Shown: in pieces, positions 1 to 7,667 of the stretch
Layout: every line of letters begins with the position of its first letter
How positions within the stretch are numbered: the first letter of the stretch is position 1
From: Crocinitomicaceae bacterium
GTDB lineage: Bacteria > Bacteroidota > Bacteroidia > Flavobacteriales_D > Crocinitomicaceae
Length of the DNA: 16,199 nt
Assembly (NCBI GenBank): GCA_015662935.1
Contig: DQTF01000045.1
Coordinates: forward strand, 1 to 16,199
Direction: 5' to 3'
Translations under genes and position numbers: made by a program
The notes under the pieces: model-generated
Databases searched by the model: none
Told to the model about the DNA's origin: nothing
Seen by the model: only the letters and a program-made list of their open reading frames with translations

Positions 1-2
1 AT

Positions 3-362
3 TCATCTATAAACCGCCACCATCTTCAAATAACTAACTTCGGCATCCTTAATAACTACACTCACTCGTTGCGCATCTTCTTTAGAAAATTTCAGTATAA
101 CATCCACATCTGCGTTTGTTTCAGGATTCAAAACTGCTAAAAATTTGCAACTTGGCATTTCTTCCATGCTCACTTCTTTCTGTAGATGCTTTGCAACCAA
201 TTCTTTCACAATGTCCATTTGAGCAACACCAGGAGTCACAGGATTACCTGGAAAGTGTCCTTTAAAGATAGGATGATTCTTGTTAATGGTAATAGTATAA
301 CTCGTAGAATCTTCATTCTCAGTTACTTTATTTAAGGTGTAAAAATCAGTTTTTCCTAACAT
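3..362 (-). CDS. ApeI-like hotdog 3-hydroxyacyl-ACP dehydratase
   Basis: A 119-residue single-hotdog protein, complete with its stop at the window edge. It carries the FabA/FabZ-type signature HFPGNPVTPG at residues 36-45, with the catalytic-type His36 and Asp50 where FabZ has Glu and FabA has Asp. The family dehydrates 3-hydroxyacyl-ACP to trans-2-enoyl-ACP in the cytosol, and in aryl-polyene clusters this small type is called ApeI. It starts with a TAATG overlap on the stop of the LolA-like gene, so it is the last operon member visible. The other dehydratase at 6374-6790 lacks the HFPG motif, so the two may work as a heterocomplex (inference). The fold and motif are certain; the exact substrate is inferred from context. 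Confidence 0.85.
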   Translation of the reverse strand: MLGKTDFYTLNKVTENEDSTSYTITINKNHPIFKGHFPGNPVTPGVAQMDIVKELVAKHLQKEVSMEEMPSCKFLAVLNPETNADVDVILKFSKEDAQRVSVVIKDAEVSYLKMVAVYR

Positions 363-985
363 TAGAATCGTGTAAAAAGTGAATTTGAAATGTCCTTGTT
401 AAACACAATATTAGTGAATTTATAAACAATTTTATCGGCTTCTGTCTCTTTCAGTGTCAATTGACGCAAAGAAATTGTTTTCTTATCAAAGACCATTTCG
501 ATAGAAGAGATGTATTTCGACATGCGCGAACTTTTTGGTTTTAAGCTCAGTTTGTAATTCTTAGCATTCTCAAAATAACTGATAGTAAACTCTTTTTCAT
601 TCAGAAAATCTCCATTAAACAATTGCAACATTAATCCTTGTACTTTCTTGACAATTCTATTGGAGGTAGAATTCACAACCTCTTTACCATTCTCCATCAT
701 GCGCACTTTATTACCGTCAATGAGAATGATTTGTTTCTTTGGAGACAGATGTTCCCAACGAATTTTGTTCACTTTCTCGTAGTGCATTCTTCCTGTTGCT
801 TTCTTGGTAGAATTAAACATACTTGAATAAATTTCTTCTGTGAAGTTACCAGAAATTGAGTTTGTTTTCTTTGCCTTAGAATTGATGAGTTGCTTGCATG
901 TTGCAACATTTTTAACCTTGGTGTAAGACTGTGAAATTCCTGAATAAGAAATCACTAAAAATGCGATTAAGATGTATTTAACCAT
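362..985 (-). CDS. LolA-like outer-membrane lipoprotein carrier family protein
   Basis: A 207-residue protein with an N-terminal signal peptide (hydrophobic residues 4-18, Ser/Gln-rich end) followed by a LolA-type region: SGNFTEEIYSSM, then FEGxxR-like segments such as GRMHYEKVNKIRWEHLSPKK and IILIDGNKVRM. LolA-type proteins are periplasmic carriers of lipidated cargo. Aryl-polyene and flexirubin clusters usually contain one, presumed to move the polyene lipid to the outer membrane. The start at 985 is preferred because it begins the signal peptide and overlaps the deacetylase stop by eight bases (ATGGTTAA). An upstream in-frame ATG at 1030 would add 15 polar and aromatic residues ahead of it. 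Family confidence is good; cargo is inferred. Confidence 0.8.
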   Translation of the reverse strand: MVKYILIAFLVISYSGISQSYTKVKNVATCKQLINSKAKKTNSISGNFTEEIYSSMFNSTKKATGRMHYEKVNKIRWEHLSPKKQIILIDGNKVRMMENGKEVVNSTSNRIVKKVQGLMLQLFNGDFLNEKEFTISYFENAKNYKLSLKPKSSRMSKYISSIEMVFDKKTISLRQLTLKETEADKIVYKFTNIVFNKDISNSLFTRF

Positions 986-1739
986 GTTGTAATTTATGTA
1001 TGTCCATCGTTGAAGCAAATAATATACCATTCGTTTTTGCTTCTTGAATGTAGTCTTTCAAAACAGTTGTTGTAATGTCTAAATTATCGTGTAACAACAC
1101 AATGTCACTCGCTTTTGTTTTGCTGAGCAAACGTTCTCTTAATTTATTTTCCTCTTTATTTAACGTGTCGTAACTTCTTAACGACCAACCGATTGATTGA
1201 AGCTTCATTTCTTTCAGTGCTCGTGCAAAATTAGGATTGGTATATCCAATGGGCGCTCTGAAAATAGGAATTTTTTTACCTGTTAATTTCGTTAGTGTTA
1301 CTTGTGATTGGGTCAATTCTTTAATCAGTTTTTCCGTAGGAAAAAGCGCCATCATGTTGTTGTGCGTGTAGGTGTGGTCACCTATCAAATGACCTTCAGA
1401 AATAATTCGTGCAATGATTTCAGGATGCTGTTCTGCTTTCTTTCCGATGACAAAAAAGATGGCTTTCACATTTTCTTCTTGCAGTATGTCTAAAATTTTT
1501 GGAGTATTCTCTGGATGAGGACCGTCGTCAAAAGTGAGTAGTACTTCTTTGTTTTTCAATCGAATCAATGAGGGAAGAAAGTAGTTAAATTTGAGAAAAA
1601 GAACGCCTAATGTCAACACGATTGAAAAGACAATTGTTAAAGCTACGATTATCCAAATAAACCAAGGGGAATCACTTAAAAATAGACAAGTTAATGTGAT
1701 CAACGTTGCATAAACAAGGATATTTATGTGGTGTTTCAT
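978..1739 (-). CDS. Membrane-anchored polysaccharide deacetylase (NodB domain)
   Basis: A 253-residue protein with two N-terminal hydrophobic segments (about residues 5-21 and 27-49), then a NodB-type carbohydrate esterase family 4 domain. Visible motifs are TFDDGP at 69-74 (Asp71 and Asp72), the metal-binding HTYTH at 122-126, FRAPIGY at 160-166 and LLHD at 215-218. The family hydrolyses N- or O-acetyl groups with a divalent metal. The domain should face the periplasm. Its ATG overlaps the stop of the preceding KS-like gene (ATGA, 1736-1739), and it overlaps the LolA-like gene at its end, so it is translationally coupled within the pigment operon. A sugar substrate is not obvious in polyene synthesis; it may deacylate the pigment lipid or an intermediate (inference). 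Confidence 0.88.
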   Translation of the reverse strand: MKHHINILVYATLITLTCLFLSDSPWFIWIIVALTIVFSIVLTLGVLFLKFNYFLPSLIRLKNKEVLLTFDDGPHPENTPKILDILQEENVKAIFFVIGKKAEQHPEIIARIISEGHLIGDHTYTHNNMMALFPTEKLIKELTQSQVTLTKLTGKKIPIFRAPIGYTNPNFARALKEMKLQSIGWSLRSYDTLNKEENKLRERLLSKTKASDIVLLHDNLDITTTVLKDYIQEAKTNGILFASTMDIHKLQHG

Positions 1740-2653
1740 CCTTTCTTCAGTAAAGTTAAACCGAGGTTACCTTTGCATAAATCGTTGACAACTAGTGCGA
1801 ATTTAGCATCGTTGTTGTTCAAGAAATCATGAGCGATATGGGTCGCAAATGCTGAAGTTGAGAAATGTAAACCTGTGAAGTTCATGTAGTTGATGTTCTT
1901 ATTGGAGAAGGTTGTAGAATTAAGTTCTGTTCCTGATGTCAGCAATAAATCAATTTCTTTTAAATCAATTTTCTCTTTGGTTAAGAATGCCAAAATTTCT
2001 TTTTCTACATTCTTACTTCTAAAATTAGTGTCCACTGCTTGAATGGCAACTTTACTGTTCTGCTGTTCTCCAGAAATAGCAAAGAAGGACGCTCCCGATG
2101 CTAATGGATAGTCAGCAGATATTAAATTTGGTTGCACTAATTCTAAAAAATCTATTTTCTCTTCTGCCGCTCCGACAAGTACGTTTTTCTTGCCATCATT
2201 GATACATAAAATGGCGTCAATTAATGAGACTTCAAACGAAAGATTGTTTTGGGTGTGCGTCATGTTGTACGCATGATTGTTTAAACCAAGTGATATCTGC
2301 CCGCCGATTGTATTATGAGTAGATTGTATAAAAGCTGTTGGAGAAAGAAAATCACTTGTTGATGTGATAAATGTATTTAAGAATTTCTCAGTGTCTTTCA
2401 AGCAACCTAGTGCTGTTCCAACAACGATAGAATCGAAATCTTTGCCAATGACATTTTTACATTCCATAGCACATGTTAATCCCATCCGTAAAATAGGACT
2501 CAATCGTCGTAGCGAATTTCTCGGAATAAATTCTTTGTAATCAGGAGCAACGACATCGTTTTCTGCGTCAAATTCTCGTAAAGATGCATACACATTCTCA
2601 TTACGAAATGAATCTTGATTGGAAATGGATGATATGGTGTGGATATAATACAT
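1736..2653 (-). CDS. Degenerate beta-ketoacyl synthase-like protein (possible chain-length factor)
   Basis: A 305-residue thiolase-fold protein, shorter than a typical KS of about 400. KS-like landmarks are SPTAFIQSTHNTIGGQI at 104-120 and VLVGAAEEK at 158-166. The nucleophilic Cys region reads THTQNN (132-137), with no Cys; the usual NAHGT motif reads LTSGTE (239-244), with Ser for His; and no KxxxGH lysine-histidine motif is recognisable near 256-270. It therefore should not condense acyl chains itself. Loss of the Cys with an amide residue nearby recalls chain-length factors of type II PKS. It follows a 162-base gap holding a palindromic repeat and is ATGA-coupled to the deacetylase. A non-catalytic partner of one of the three intact KSs is the best guess. 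Confidence 0.75.
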   Translation of the reverse strand: MYYIHTISSISNQDSFRNENVYASLREFDAENDVVAPDYKEFIPRNSLRRLSPILRMGLTCAMECKNVIGKDFDSIVVGTALGCLKDTEKFLNTFITSTSDFLSPTAFIQSTHNTIGGQISLGLNNHAYNMTHTQNNLSFEVSLIDAILCINDGKKNVLVGAAEEKIDFLELVQPNLISADYPLASGASFFAISGEQQNSKVAIQAVDTNFRSKNVEKEILAFLTKEKIDLKEIDLLLTSGTELNSTTFSNKNINYMNFTGLHFSTSAFATHIAHDFLNNNDAKFALVVNDLCKGNLGLTLLKKG

Positions 2654-2717
2654 ATTTGTGTAAAAATAATAATATTAGTGGTTTTAGAATGGTCGTTTTA
2701 TCTTTTGTATTCTTAGT

Positions 2718-2808
2718 AAAAGACAATAAGATGTTAAGACATTAAGACTCGTTTTTTTAAAAGAACTGAGTCTTAATGTCTTTGAGCGCAGCGGTCTTAT
2801 AGTCTTTT
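2718..2808. repeat. Intergenic palindromic repeat
   Basis: The inner arms 2736-2750 and 2768-2782 are perfect 15-bp inverted repeats around a T/A-rich loop that can pair further. The outer arms 2718-2731 and 2795-2808 are 14 bp with one mismatch. A short GC-rich segment, GAGCGCAGCGG, interrupts the right side only. It fills most of the 162-base gap between two ketosynthase-type genes inside the operon. No U-run follows the stem in the operon's direction, so it is not a classical terminator. It resembles a REP/MITE-like extragenic palindrome that could affect mRNA stability or stop ratio (inference). Confidence 0.8.
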
Positions 2809-2815
2809 GTCTAAT

Positions 2816-3994
2816 CTAATCCACCCTACTTAAAATCACGGTAGAATTATTCCCCCCAAAACCGAAAGAATTAGAGAGCACATGTTTCACCGTTTTTCCT
2901 TCTTCAAAAGAAAGTTGTGGTGTCAATTGCGTTTCTTCAATAACTTCTGAGAAGTTTAAATTTGGATAAAGCAAACCGTTGTTTATGGCAAGAATGGCAA
3001 AGACAGCTTCGATTCCTCCAGATGCTGCTAGAGTGTGACCTGTAAATGCTTTTGTTGAACTAAAGGGTGGAATCACCTCTTTAAAAACTGACTTAATTGC
3101 TTGAGATTCAGACAGGTCGTTGTTTGGGGTAGCCGTTCCATGTGCATTGATATAATCAATGTCTGTTGGTTTTAATCCTGCCACTTTCAGTGCTTCGAGC
3201 ATTGATAATTGCGCTCCTTGTCCATCTGGAGAAGATGCCGTTTGATGAAAAGCATCGGAAGCATTACTCCAACCTGTTAATTGTGCAACGGGTTGTTTTT
3301 TAGTGATAGCCAATGATTTTTCGGATTCTAAAACGATGTATCCTGCGCCTTCTCCAAGATTCAATCCTTTGCGAGAATTGTCAAAAGGTTTACACCAATC
3401 GGCATCGAAAATCATTAACGATTTGAAACCAGAAATAGTGAAAGATGTAAGGCTGTCTGTTCCTCCAACGACAACTCGGTCGAGCATGCCAGAACGAATC
3501 ATTCTTGCTCCCATCATTAATGCGTTGGCAGCCGAAGAACAAGCAGTCGAAATGGTATTGATAAAGTCATTGATTCCTAATTCCTCAGCAATCTGATCAC
3601 TGCTGACACCACTTGAATGATGTTTGTAATTTTCTGGATTATGATTCTCGTTATTGAGGTAGTTGCGATATTCTTGTTCAGAAATATCCATACCACCAAC
3701 CGATGTTCCAGAGATTAATCCTGTTTTTATTTCGTCAGAAATAAGATGACCTTCGAATGCTTGTTTTGCAGCAACCATTCCTAAAAGTGCAGTTCGAGAA
3801 CCATCTGTTCTTAGCTTGTACTTTGTCTTTAATTCTTCGTTAGAAAGAGCTATTTCACCAACTTTATACGCTTTCGTTTCTTCTTTTTTACCTGTTGCAA
3901 TTCCAGAACGCTCATTTTTTAATGCATCAAGCGTTTCTTTTTCTCCAACTCCAATAGCTGAAATTAAACCGTAACCAGTGATGTAGATTTTCAT
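2816..3994 (-). CDS. Beta-ketoacyl-ACP synthase (FabF/KAS II type)
   Basis: A 392-residue intact ketosynthase. It performs decarboxylative Claisen condensation of an acyl chain with malonyl-ACP in the cytosol. The catalytic residues are present: Cys152 in ISTACSSAAN, His285 in NAHGTATP, and Lys315 and His320 in STKAFTGH; the glycine-rich GFGGNN lies near the C terminus. The ATG at 3994 is chosen because MKIYITGYG aligns with the usual KS N terminus. A longer in-frame extension starts with TTG at 4036 and would overlap the ACP by 23 bases. It lies 19 bases after the ACP gene, and together they suggest an ACP-KS pair. The degenerate KS-like gene downstream could be its partner. Confidence 0.9.
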   Translation of the reverse strand: MKIYITGYGLISAIGVGEKETLDALKNERSGIATGKKEETKAYKVGEIALSNEELKTKYKLRTDGSRTALLGMVAAKQAFEGHLISDEIKTGLISGTSVGGMDISEQEYRNYLNNENHNPENYKHHSSGVSSDQIAEELGINDFINTISTACSSAANALMMGARMIRSGMLDRVVVGGTDSLTSFTISGFKSLMIFDADWCKPFDNSRKGLNLGEGAGYIVLESEKSLAITKKQPVAQLTGWSNASDAFHQTASSPDGQGAQLSMLEALKVAGLKPTDIDYINAHGTATPNNDLSESQAIKSVFKEVIPPFSSTKAFTGHTLAASGGIEAVFAILAINNGLLYPNLNFSEVIEETQLTPQLSFEEGKTVKHVLSNSFGFGGNNSTVILSRVD

Positions 3995-4013
3995 TTTTGA
4001 AATTAAAATGGTT

Positions 4014-4271
4014 TTAAGTTTTGTTGTTTTTCTCAATATATTCCGCCAAAGAATTCACAGATTGAAAAATATCTTTTCCTTCACTTGGGTCAGCAATCTT
4101 GATTCCGTAATTCTGCTCTAGTAAAACAATAAATTCCAATGCATCAATAGAATCTAATCCTAATCCTTCTCCAAAAAGTGGAGCATCATCTTGGATGTCT
4201 GCAGGTGTTAAATCTTCAAGATTCAATTGCTCAATGATTTGCTCTTTTAGCGTTTGTTTTAAATCACTCAT
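4014..4271 (-). CDS. Acyl carrier protein
   Basis: An 85-residue acidic acyl carrier protein. The phosphopantetheine attachment site is Ser41 in LGLDSIDALEF, with the usual helix II hydrophobics (EFIVLLEQNYGIKI) and a complete C-terminal helix (SVNSLAEYIEKNNK). It should hold the growing polyene chain as a thioester after activation by a phosphopantetheinyl transferase, which is not in this window. Its ATG lies two bases after the stop of the half-size KS-like gene, and a full KS follows. It differs clearly from the other ACP at 7668-7908 (DLDSLDHVDLV), so the two may hold different chains or starter units (inference). Length and motif are normal for the family. Confidence 0.92.
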   Translation of the reverse strand: MSDLKQTLKEQIIEQLNLEDLTPADIQDDAPLFGEGLGLDSIDALEFIVLLEQNYGIKIADPSEGKDIFQSVNSLAEYIEKNNKT

Positions 4272-4273
4272 AA

Positions 4274-4873
4274 TTATTGGTTGTATAATTTTATTAATTC
4301 TTCTTTTATTAATTCCTTGTTATCGTTTCCTTCATTTTCAATTAGAAATTCAAAACATTCTTCTTTTCCGTCAAAAGAATTGACCCATCCACATAGACAG
4401 GCTTTTGCTCCTTTGCTAAAATAAAAGTTAATTTGCTCTAAATAGAATTCTGCATCAAATTTTTCTTCGATATAGAAACAATTTTCTCCGTACCATTTGT
4501 GCCTAATCGCTAATTCTCCCGTGAGAATGTTTGGCAAGGTGTATACAAATAGGGAAGGGCTCGGACTTCCTTTTACTTCGTAACTGTTGATGTATTTTAG
4601 GTCGGTATCTTGACTCGAACTAGCGTTTGCAAAAAGCAGTACCATTCCGTTGTCGTCATATTTATTGGTGTTAACAGCGTTTGAAAGAGTTTCTGTAGAA
4701 AGAAAAGCCATTTTTGATAAGGCATCCATTTTGTGAAATTTGGAATAATCAATTTCTAGTTTAGAATAGATTTCTTTCTTCCAATTTTCTTCTGTTAGGG
4801 AGAATTGAAGTTCGTTATTTAAAAAGACTCCTTTTGGCGATATGTAAATGCTTGCGACTAGTTTCATGGACAT
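4274..4873 (-). CDS. Half-size ketosynthase-like protein (KS N-terminal domain, ApeC-like)
   Basis: A 199-residue protein that resembles only the N-terminal half of a ketosynthase: KMDALSKMAFLSTETL (48-63), a strand plus FANASSSQDTD (81-91), then SPSPSLFVYTLPNILTGELAI (103-123), which matches the SPxxF-x-xxNxxxG segment of KS N-terminal domains. No active-site Cys or His motif is present. Stand-alone KS N-terminal domain proteins occur in aryl-polyene clusters, where they are thought to pair with a full KS and influence chain length. The ATG at 4873 overlaps the upstream KS by ten bases; an alternative ATG at 4867 gives an exact ATGA overlap and is equally credible. Coupling to that KS supports a KS/partner complex. 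No catalysis is expected. Confidence 0.78.
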   Translation of the reverse strand: MSMKLVASIYISPKGVFLNNELQFSLTEENWKKEIYSKLEIDYSKFHKMDALSKMAFLSTETLSNAVNTNKYDDNGMVLLFANASSSQDTDLKYINSYEVKGSPSPSLFVYTLPNILTGELAIRHKWYGENCFYIEEKFDAEFYLEQINFYFSKGAKACLCGWVNSFDGKEECFEFLIENEGNDNKELIKEELIKLYNQ

Positions 4874-5952
4874 TTTTTTAATAATAATGACGCATTTCCT
4901 CCTCCAAATCCTGATGCTGTTTTCAGAATGGTTGTTACTTCTTGCTCTTTACTTTCTTTCAAAACGTTAATTGCTCGGGTTGTTCCTGTTTCTTCAAAAC
5001 CGATAGACTTTAATAATATGTTGTGTTCCATCATTTTCATGGTGGAAATGACTTCAATTAAACCAGCTGCTCCTAGCGTATGTCCAAAATAACCTTTCAA
5101 ACTGTTCAGCGGTGTGTTTATTAAACCTAATCGATCGAAAGCAATACTTTCCATTTCATCGTTGTAATTCGTTCCTGTTCCATGGGCAGAAATAAAGTCG
5201 ATTTGATCAGAAGTAATGGTTGCTCTATTCATTGTTTTATTCACGGAGCGAAATAATCCTTCGCCTGTTCGTGAGGGACCAGAAATATGATTTGCATCGT
5301 TGGAAGATGATCCTCCAAGGTAGTTCACATGAAAAGCGTCATTTATTTTTTCTTTGCTAAGGATAACTACTCCACAAGCTTCACCGATGCAAATTCCCTT
5401 TCGATTTTTATCAAAAGGCTTGCTTGGTTCGTTACTCAGGGCAAATAGCGATTGAAAACCATACACAATAAAATCGGATAAGGCATCAATGCCAATTACG
5501 ACAACTTTTTCATAATCAGAATGATTCAAGTAGTCAGCTGCTGTGTTAATTGCAATCACTCCAGAAATGCAAGCATTTGAAATCACAACAATTTTATTCT
5601 TCAGTTCCAATTCTTCTTTCAGAATAGTTCGAGTGGAAGCAAAGGTGTCTTTTGGTAATGCGTTTATATCTGCTTTTGTAGAGCTGATAATAACCAATGT
5701 CTGCTTATTGGAGAATAAATCACGTCCATGCACCTCAATTAAATTGTGGCATGCACGTTTCAATAATGTATTATATCTTTCTTCCGATGGGAGAGAGCTT
5801 ATCCTTCCCAAAGGCCAATTCTCTTGGTTAAATCCTGAGTTATCAATAAATTTCACCCCTGATTTATTTTTTAACATCGCATCGAAATTTGCTTCTGTTG
5901 AATTTCCGAGTGGTGTAATCATTGTTCCGTATGTCATGAAGATCTCACTCAT
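4864..5952 (-). CDS. Beta-ketoacyl-ACP synthase (aryl-polyene/flexirubin type)
   Basis: A 362-residue ketosynthase, slightly shorter than FabF. All catalytic residues are visible: Cys128 in ISNACISGV, His257 in SAHGTGT, and Lys286 and His291 in LKGYFGHTLGAAG. It should elongate the ACP-bound polyene chain with malonyl-ACP. The ATG at 5952 overlaps the thioesterase stop as ATGA. A longer frame beginning with TTG at 5982 is rejected because it would add ten polar residues before the natural N terminus. The half-size KS-like gene is coupled to its 3' end, so these two are the likeliest KS and partner pair in the operon (inference). Confidence 0.9.
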   Translation of the reverse strand: MSEIFMTYGTMITPLGNSTEANFDAMLKNKSGVKFIDNSGFNQENWPLGRISSLPSEERYNTLLKRACHNLIEVHGRDLFSNKQTLVIISSTKADINALPKDTFASTRTILKEELELKNKIVVISNACISGVIAINTAADYLNHSDYEKVVVIGIDALSDFIVYGFQSLFALSNEPSKPFDKNRKGICIGEACGVVILSKEKINDAFHVNYLGGSSSNDANHISGPSRTGEGLFRSVNKTMNRATITSDQIDFISAHGTGTNYNDEMESIAFDRLGLINTPLNSLKGYFGHTLGAAGLIEVISTMKMMEHNILLKSIGFEETGTTRAINVLKESKEQEVTTILKTASGFGGGNASLLLKKCP

Positions 5953-6377
5953 ACTTCTTTCCAATTTTGTTTTGCTTCCCAATCAAGAATAAACGGAGGC
6001 TTTATCAATGCGAGCAAGTTATCTTTGACTCCTAAAAACACTTGTGTTGTTGAACCTGTTGCAGCAATTGCGTTAGTTGCACGGTTGGTCACAACATACT
6101 TAAATACAATTTTGGATGCTTGATGATATTCAAGTGTTGCTTTTACTAAAACTTTCTGTCCGTAATAAACGGAAGCCTTGTGATTGATGTCAGATTTAAC
6201 GATAGGTGTATAAAATCCTTCTCCGTAAACATCGAGGTATTCCAAACCATGCTCTTCTCCAAACTTTTCGCGTGCATCCTCGAAGAATTTTAAATAATTG
6301 CCGTGCCACACAACACCCATTGCATCGGTTTCACTAAAACGAACAGCAATTTCTATGGTTGATTCTAATATTTTCAC
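5949..6377 (-). CDS. 4-hydroxybenzoyl-CoA thioesterase-type hotdog protein
   Basis: A 142-residue acyl-CoA/ACP thioesterase of the 4HBT/YbgC type. The motif VRFSETDAMGVVWHGNYLKF lies at residues 12-31, with the catalytic-type Asp18 and the conserved His25 and Tyr28. It would hydrolyse or edit acyl thioesters in polyene synthesis. There is no ATG at the right place: the first in-frame ATG is Met20, inside the motif. The best start is GTG at 6377, which forms a GTGA overlap with the dehydratase stop, like the ATGA joints elsewhere in the operon. A TTG at 6401 would add eight residues and is the alternative. Function as thioesterase is fairly sure; the natural substrate is not. Confidence 0.85.
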   Translation of the reverse strand: MKILESTIEIAVRFSETDAMGVVWHGNYLKFFEDAREKFGEEHGLEYLDVYGEGFYTPIVKSDINHKASVYYGQKVLVKATLEYHQASKIVFKYVVTNRATNAIAATGSTTQVFLGVKDNLLALIKPPFILDWEAKQNWKEV

Positions 6378-6790
6378 GCTAAAACAATTTTCATTTGGCA
6401 ATCGAGTAATTTTGCTCCATTTTCAAAGACAGTTCCTTGAATTAAATGAATGTTTCCGAAGGTATTCAAAATTTCTACTTCTGTGTTTAATTTTGCGCCT
6501 AATTTGGGTAAAAAATGCACTTTTAATTTTGTAATTGCTCCGATAAAACCAATTTTAGGCTCTCCCTCTTCTTCCAGTGAACCTAAATAACCGAATCCTG
6601 CTGCACATGTTTGAGCAATGTTTTCTGTCAAGGCTGACTCTGAAAGCTCGTCATCCAAAAAGATGTTAGAATCGACAACTTCAAAGCTTGTCTTGAATCC
6701 TTTTTCATCTACAGAATGCAATTCATCAATCATGATAAAAGGTTCTCTCTGAGGAATGAAATTTTTAATATTTTCTTTAGTTGCCAGCAT
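6374..6790 (-). CDS. ApeP-like hotdog 3-hydroxyacyl-ACP dehydratase subunit
   Basis: A 138-residue hotdog protein. The N-terminal FIPQREPFIMIDEL (11-24) matches the FabZ-type LPHRxPfLlID opening, and LTENIAQTCAAG (54-65) matches the segment around the catalytic Glu (Glu56). The HFPG motif with its catalytic His is absent; the stretch reads SNIFLDDELSES instead. This pattern recalls ApeP of aryl-polyene clusters, reported (from memory) to form a heterocomplex with ApeI. The only HFPG-bearing partner here is the gene at 3-362. The ATG overlaps the acyltransferase end by 14 bases. It should remove water from 3-hydroxyacyl-ACP in each polyene cycle. Confidence 0.82.
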   Translation of the reverse strand: MLATKENIKNFIPQREPFIMIDELHSVDEKGFKTSFEVVDSNIFLDDELSESALTENIAQTCAAGFGYLGSLEEEGEPKIGFIGAITKLKVHFLPKLGAKLNTEVEILNTFGNIHLIQGTVFENGAKLLDCQMKIVLA

Positions 6791-7652
6791 AATAGTTGTA
6801 AAAATTGAACCATTGCATCGGGTACTTCTTGACCATTGATTCTAAGTGAGTGACATATTTTTGAGCAATTTCCTCGGGTGATTTTGTTTCAACCAAAGGA
6901 TCAGTTGCATATAGTTCGTAATGAAATTTGGTAGCTTTAGCAGCGTAAACAAAAGTAATAGGCGCTTTGAATTTATGCGCAAGAATAAAAGGGCCTAAAG
7001 GAAATTCTGCTTTGCTATTGAGAAAGTCTAATTCAATGTTTTTACCCACATCACTCACTCTGTCTGCATGAATCGCAATGAATTCATTTTTTTTCAACGC
7101 TCTGTGCATTAGAATTAAATGCGACATATCATCTTTAATTGGAATGAGGTTGTATTTCTGTCCTCCCGTTTGTGTTTTCAAGAAGTCTTTGATTTTCTCG
7201 ACTTCTGCGTCCATCATCACGATGTTAATGGTGCTAGTGATTCTTTCTCGGATGAGGTTTCCTGCATTCTCCCAATTACCAACATGACCAGAAATCAAGA
7301 TGCCTCCTTTGTTGTCGTCATTCATTTTACGCAAGACTTTTTCATTGTTAAAGCGATGCGTAAATGATTTACGTTTATTGGTGTGCATTGCAATTCTGTC
7401 TATCAATGTTTGCCCGAAGTTGTAGAAATTTTTGAAAGCCATTTTCTTGGCCTCTTTCTTCGTCTTACCCATTCCAAGGGTGTAGAATTGCAGTATGCCG
7501 TTGCGTTGTTTCTTTGCAAAAAGAATAAAATAGAAAGAAACGAAATAGCAGAAAAAATAGGAAACCTTTAAACCAAAAAATCGAATACAAAACACGAAGA
7601 ATTTGTACCCGAGCAAGGAGCCTTTGGTTTTACCATCCCATTTCTTTTCCAT
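6777..7652 (-). CDS. LpxL/HtrB-like lysophospholipid acyltransferase
   Basis: A 291-residue membrane-associated acyltransferase of the lipid A late-acyltransferase type. A hydrophobic N-terminal anchor lies at about residues 15-47. The catalytic HX4E motif is HVGNWE at 123-128 (His123, Glu128), and HADRVSDVGKN near 195-205 is the second conserved block. The family transfers acyl groups from ACP to a glycolipid on the inner membrane. In aryl-polyene and flexirubin clusters such enzymes are presumed to attach the polyene to a lipid anchor. It lies 15 bases after the restored stop of the frameshifted ACP, which may be its acyl donor (inference). Length is normal for the family. Confidence 0.88.
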   Translation of the reverse strand: MEKKWDGKTKGSLLGYKFFVFCIRFFGLKVSYFFCYFVSFYFILFAKKQRNGILQFYTLGMGKTKKEAKKMAFKNFYNFGQTLIDRIAMHTNKRKSFTHRFNNEKVLRKMNDDNKGGILISGHVGNWENAGNLIRERITSTINIVMMDAEVEKIKDFLKTQTGGQKYNLIPIKDDMSHLILMHRALKKNEFIAIHADRVSDVGKNIELDFLNSKAEFPLGPFILAHKFKAPITFVYAAKATKFHYELYATDPLVETKSPEEIAQKYVTHLESMVKKYPMQWFNFYNYYAGN

Positions 7653-7667
7653 TATTTTAATGGTGCT

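Noticed and set aside
2736..2782. Intrinsic terminator within the operon
   Set aside because: The stem is AT-rich and no U-run follows it on the minus strand; it fits a palindromic repeat better.
3303..3596. Plus-strand open frames inside the minus-strand genes (for example 3303-3596 and 5543-5992)
   Set aside because: They lie antisense within genes that have full catalytic motifs, and show no recognisable domain.
3995..4036. Longer start of the KS gene overlapping the ACP
   Set aside because: The start would be TTG and precedes the typical KS N terminus MKIYITGYG by 14 polar residues.
5953..5982. Longer start of the second KS
   Set aside because: It begins with TTG, while the ATG at 5952 forms an ATGA overlap and fits the KS N terminus.
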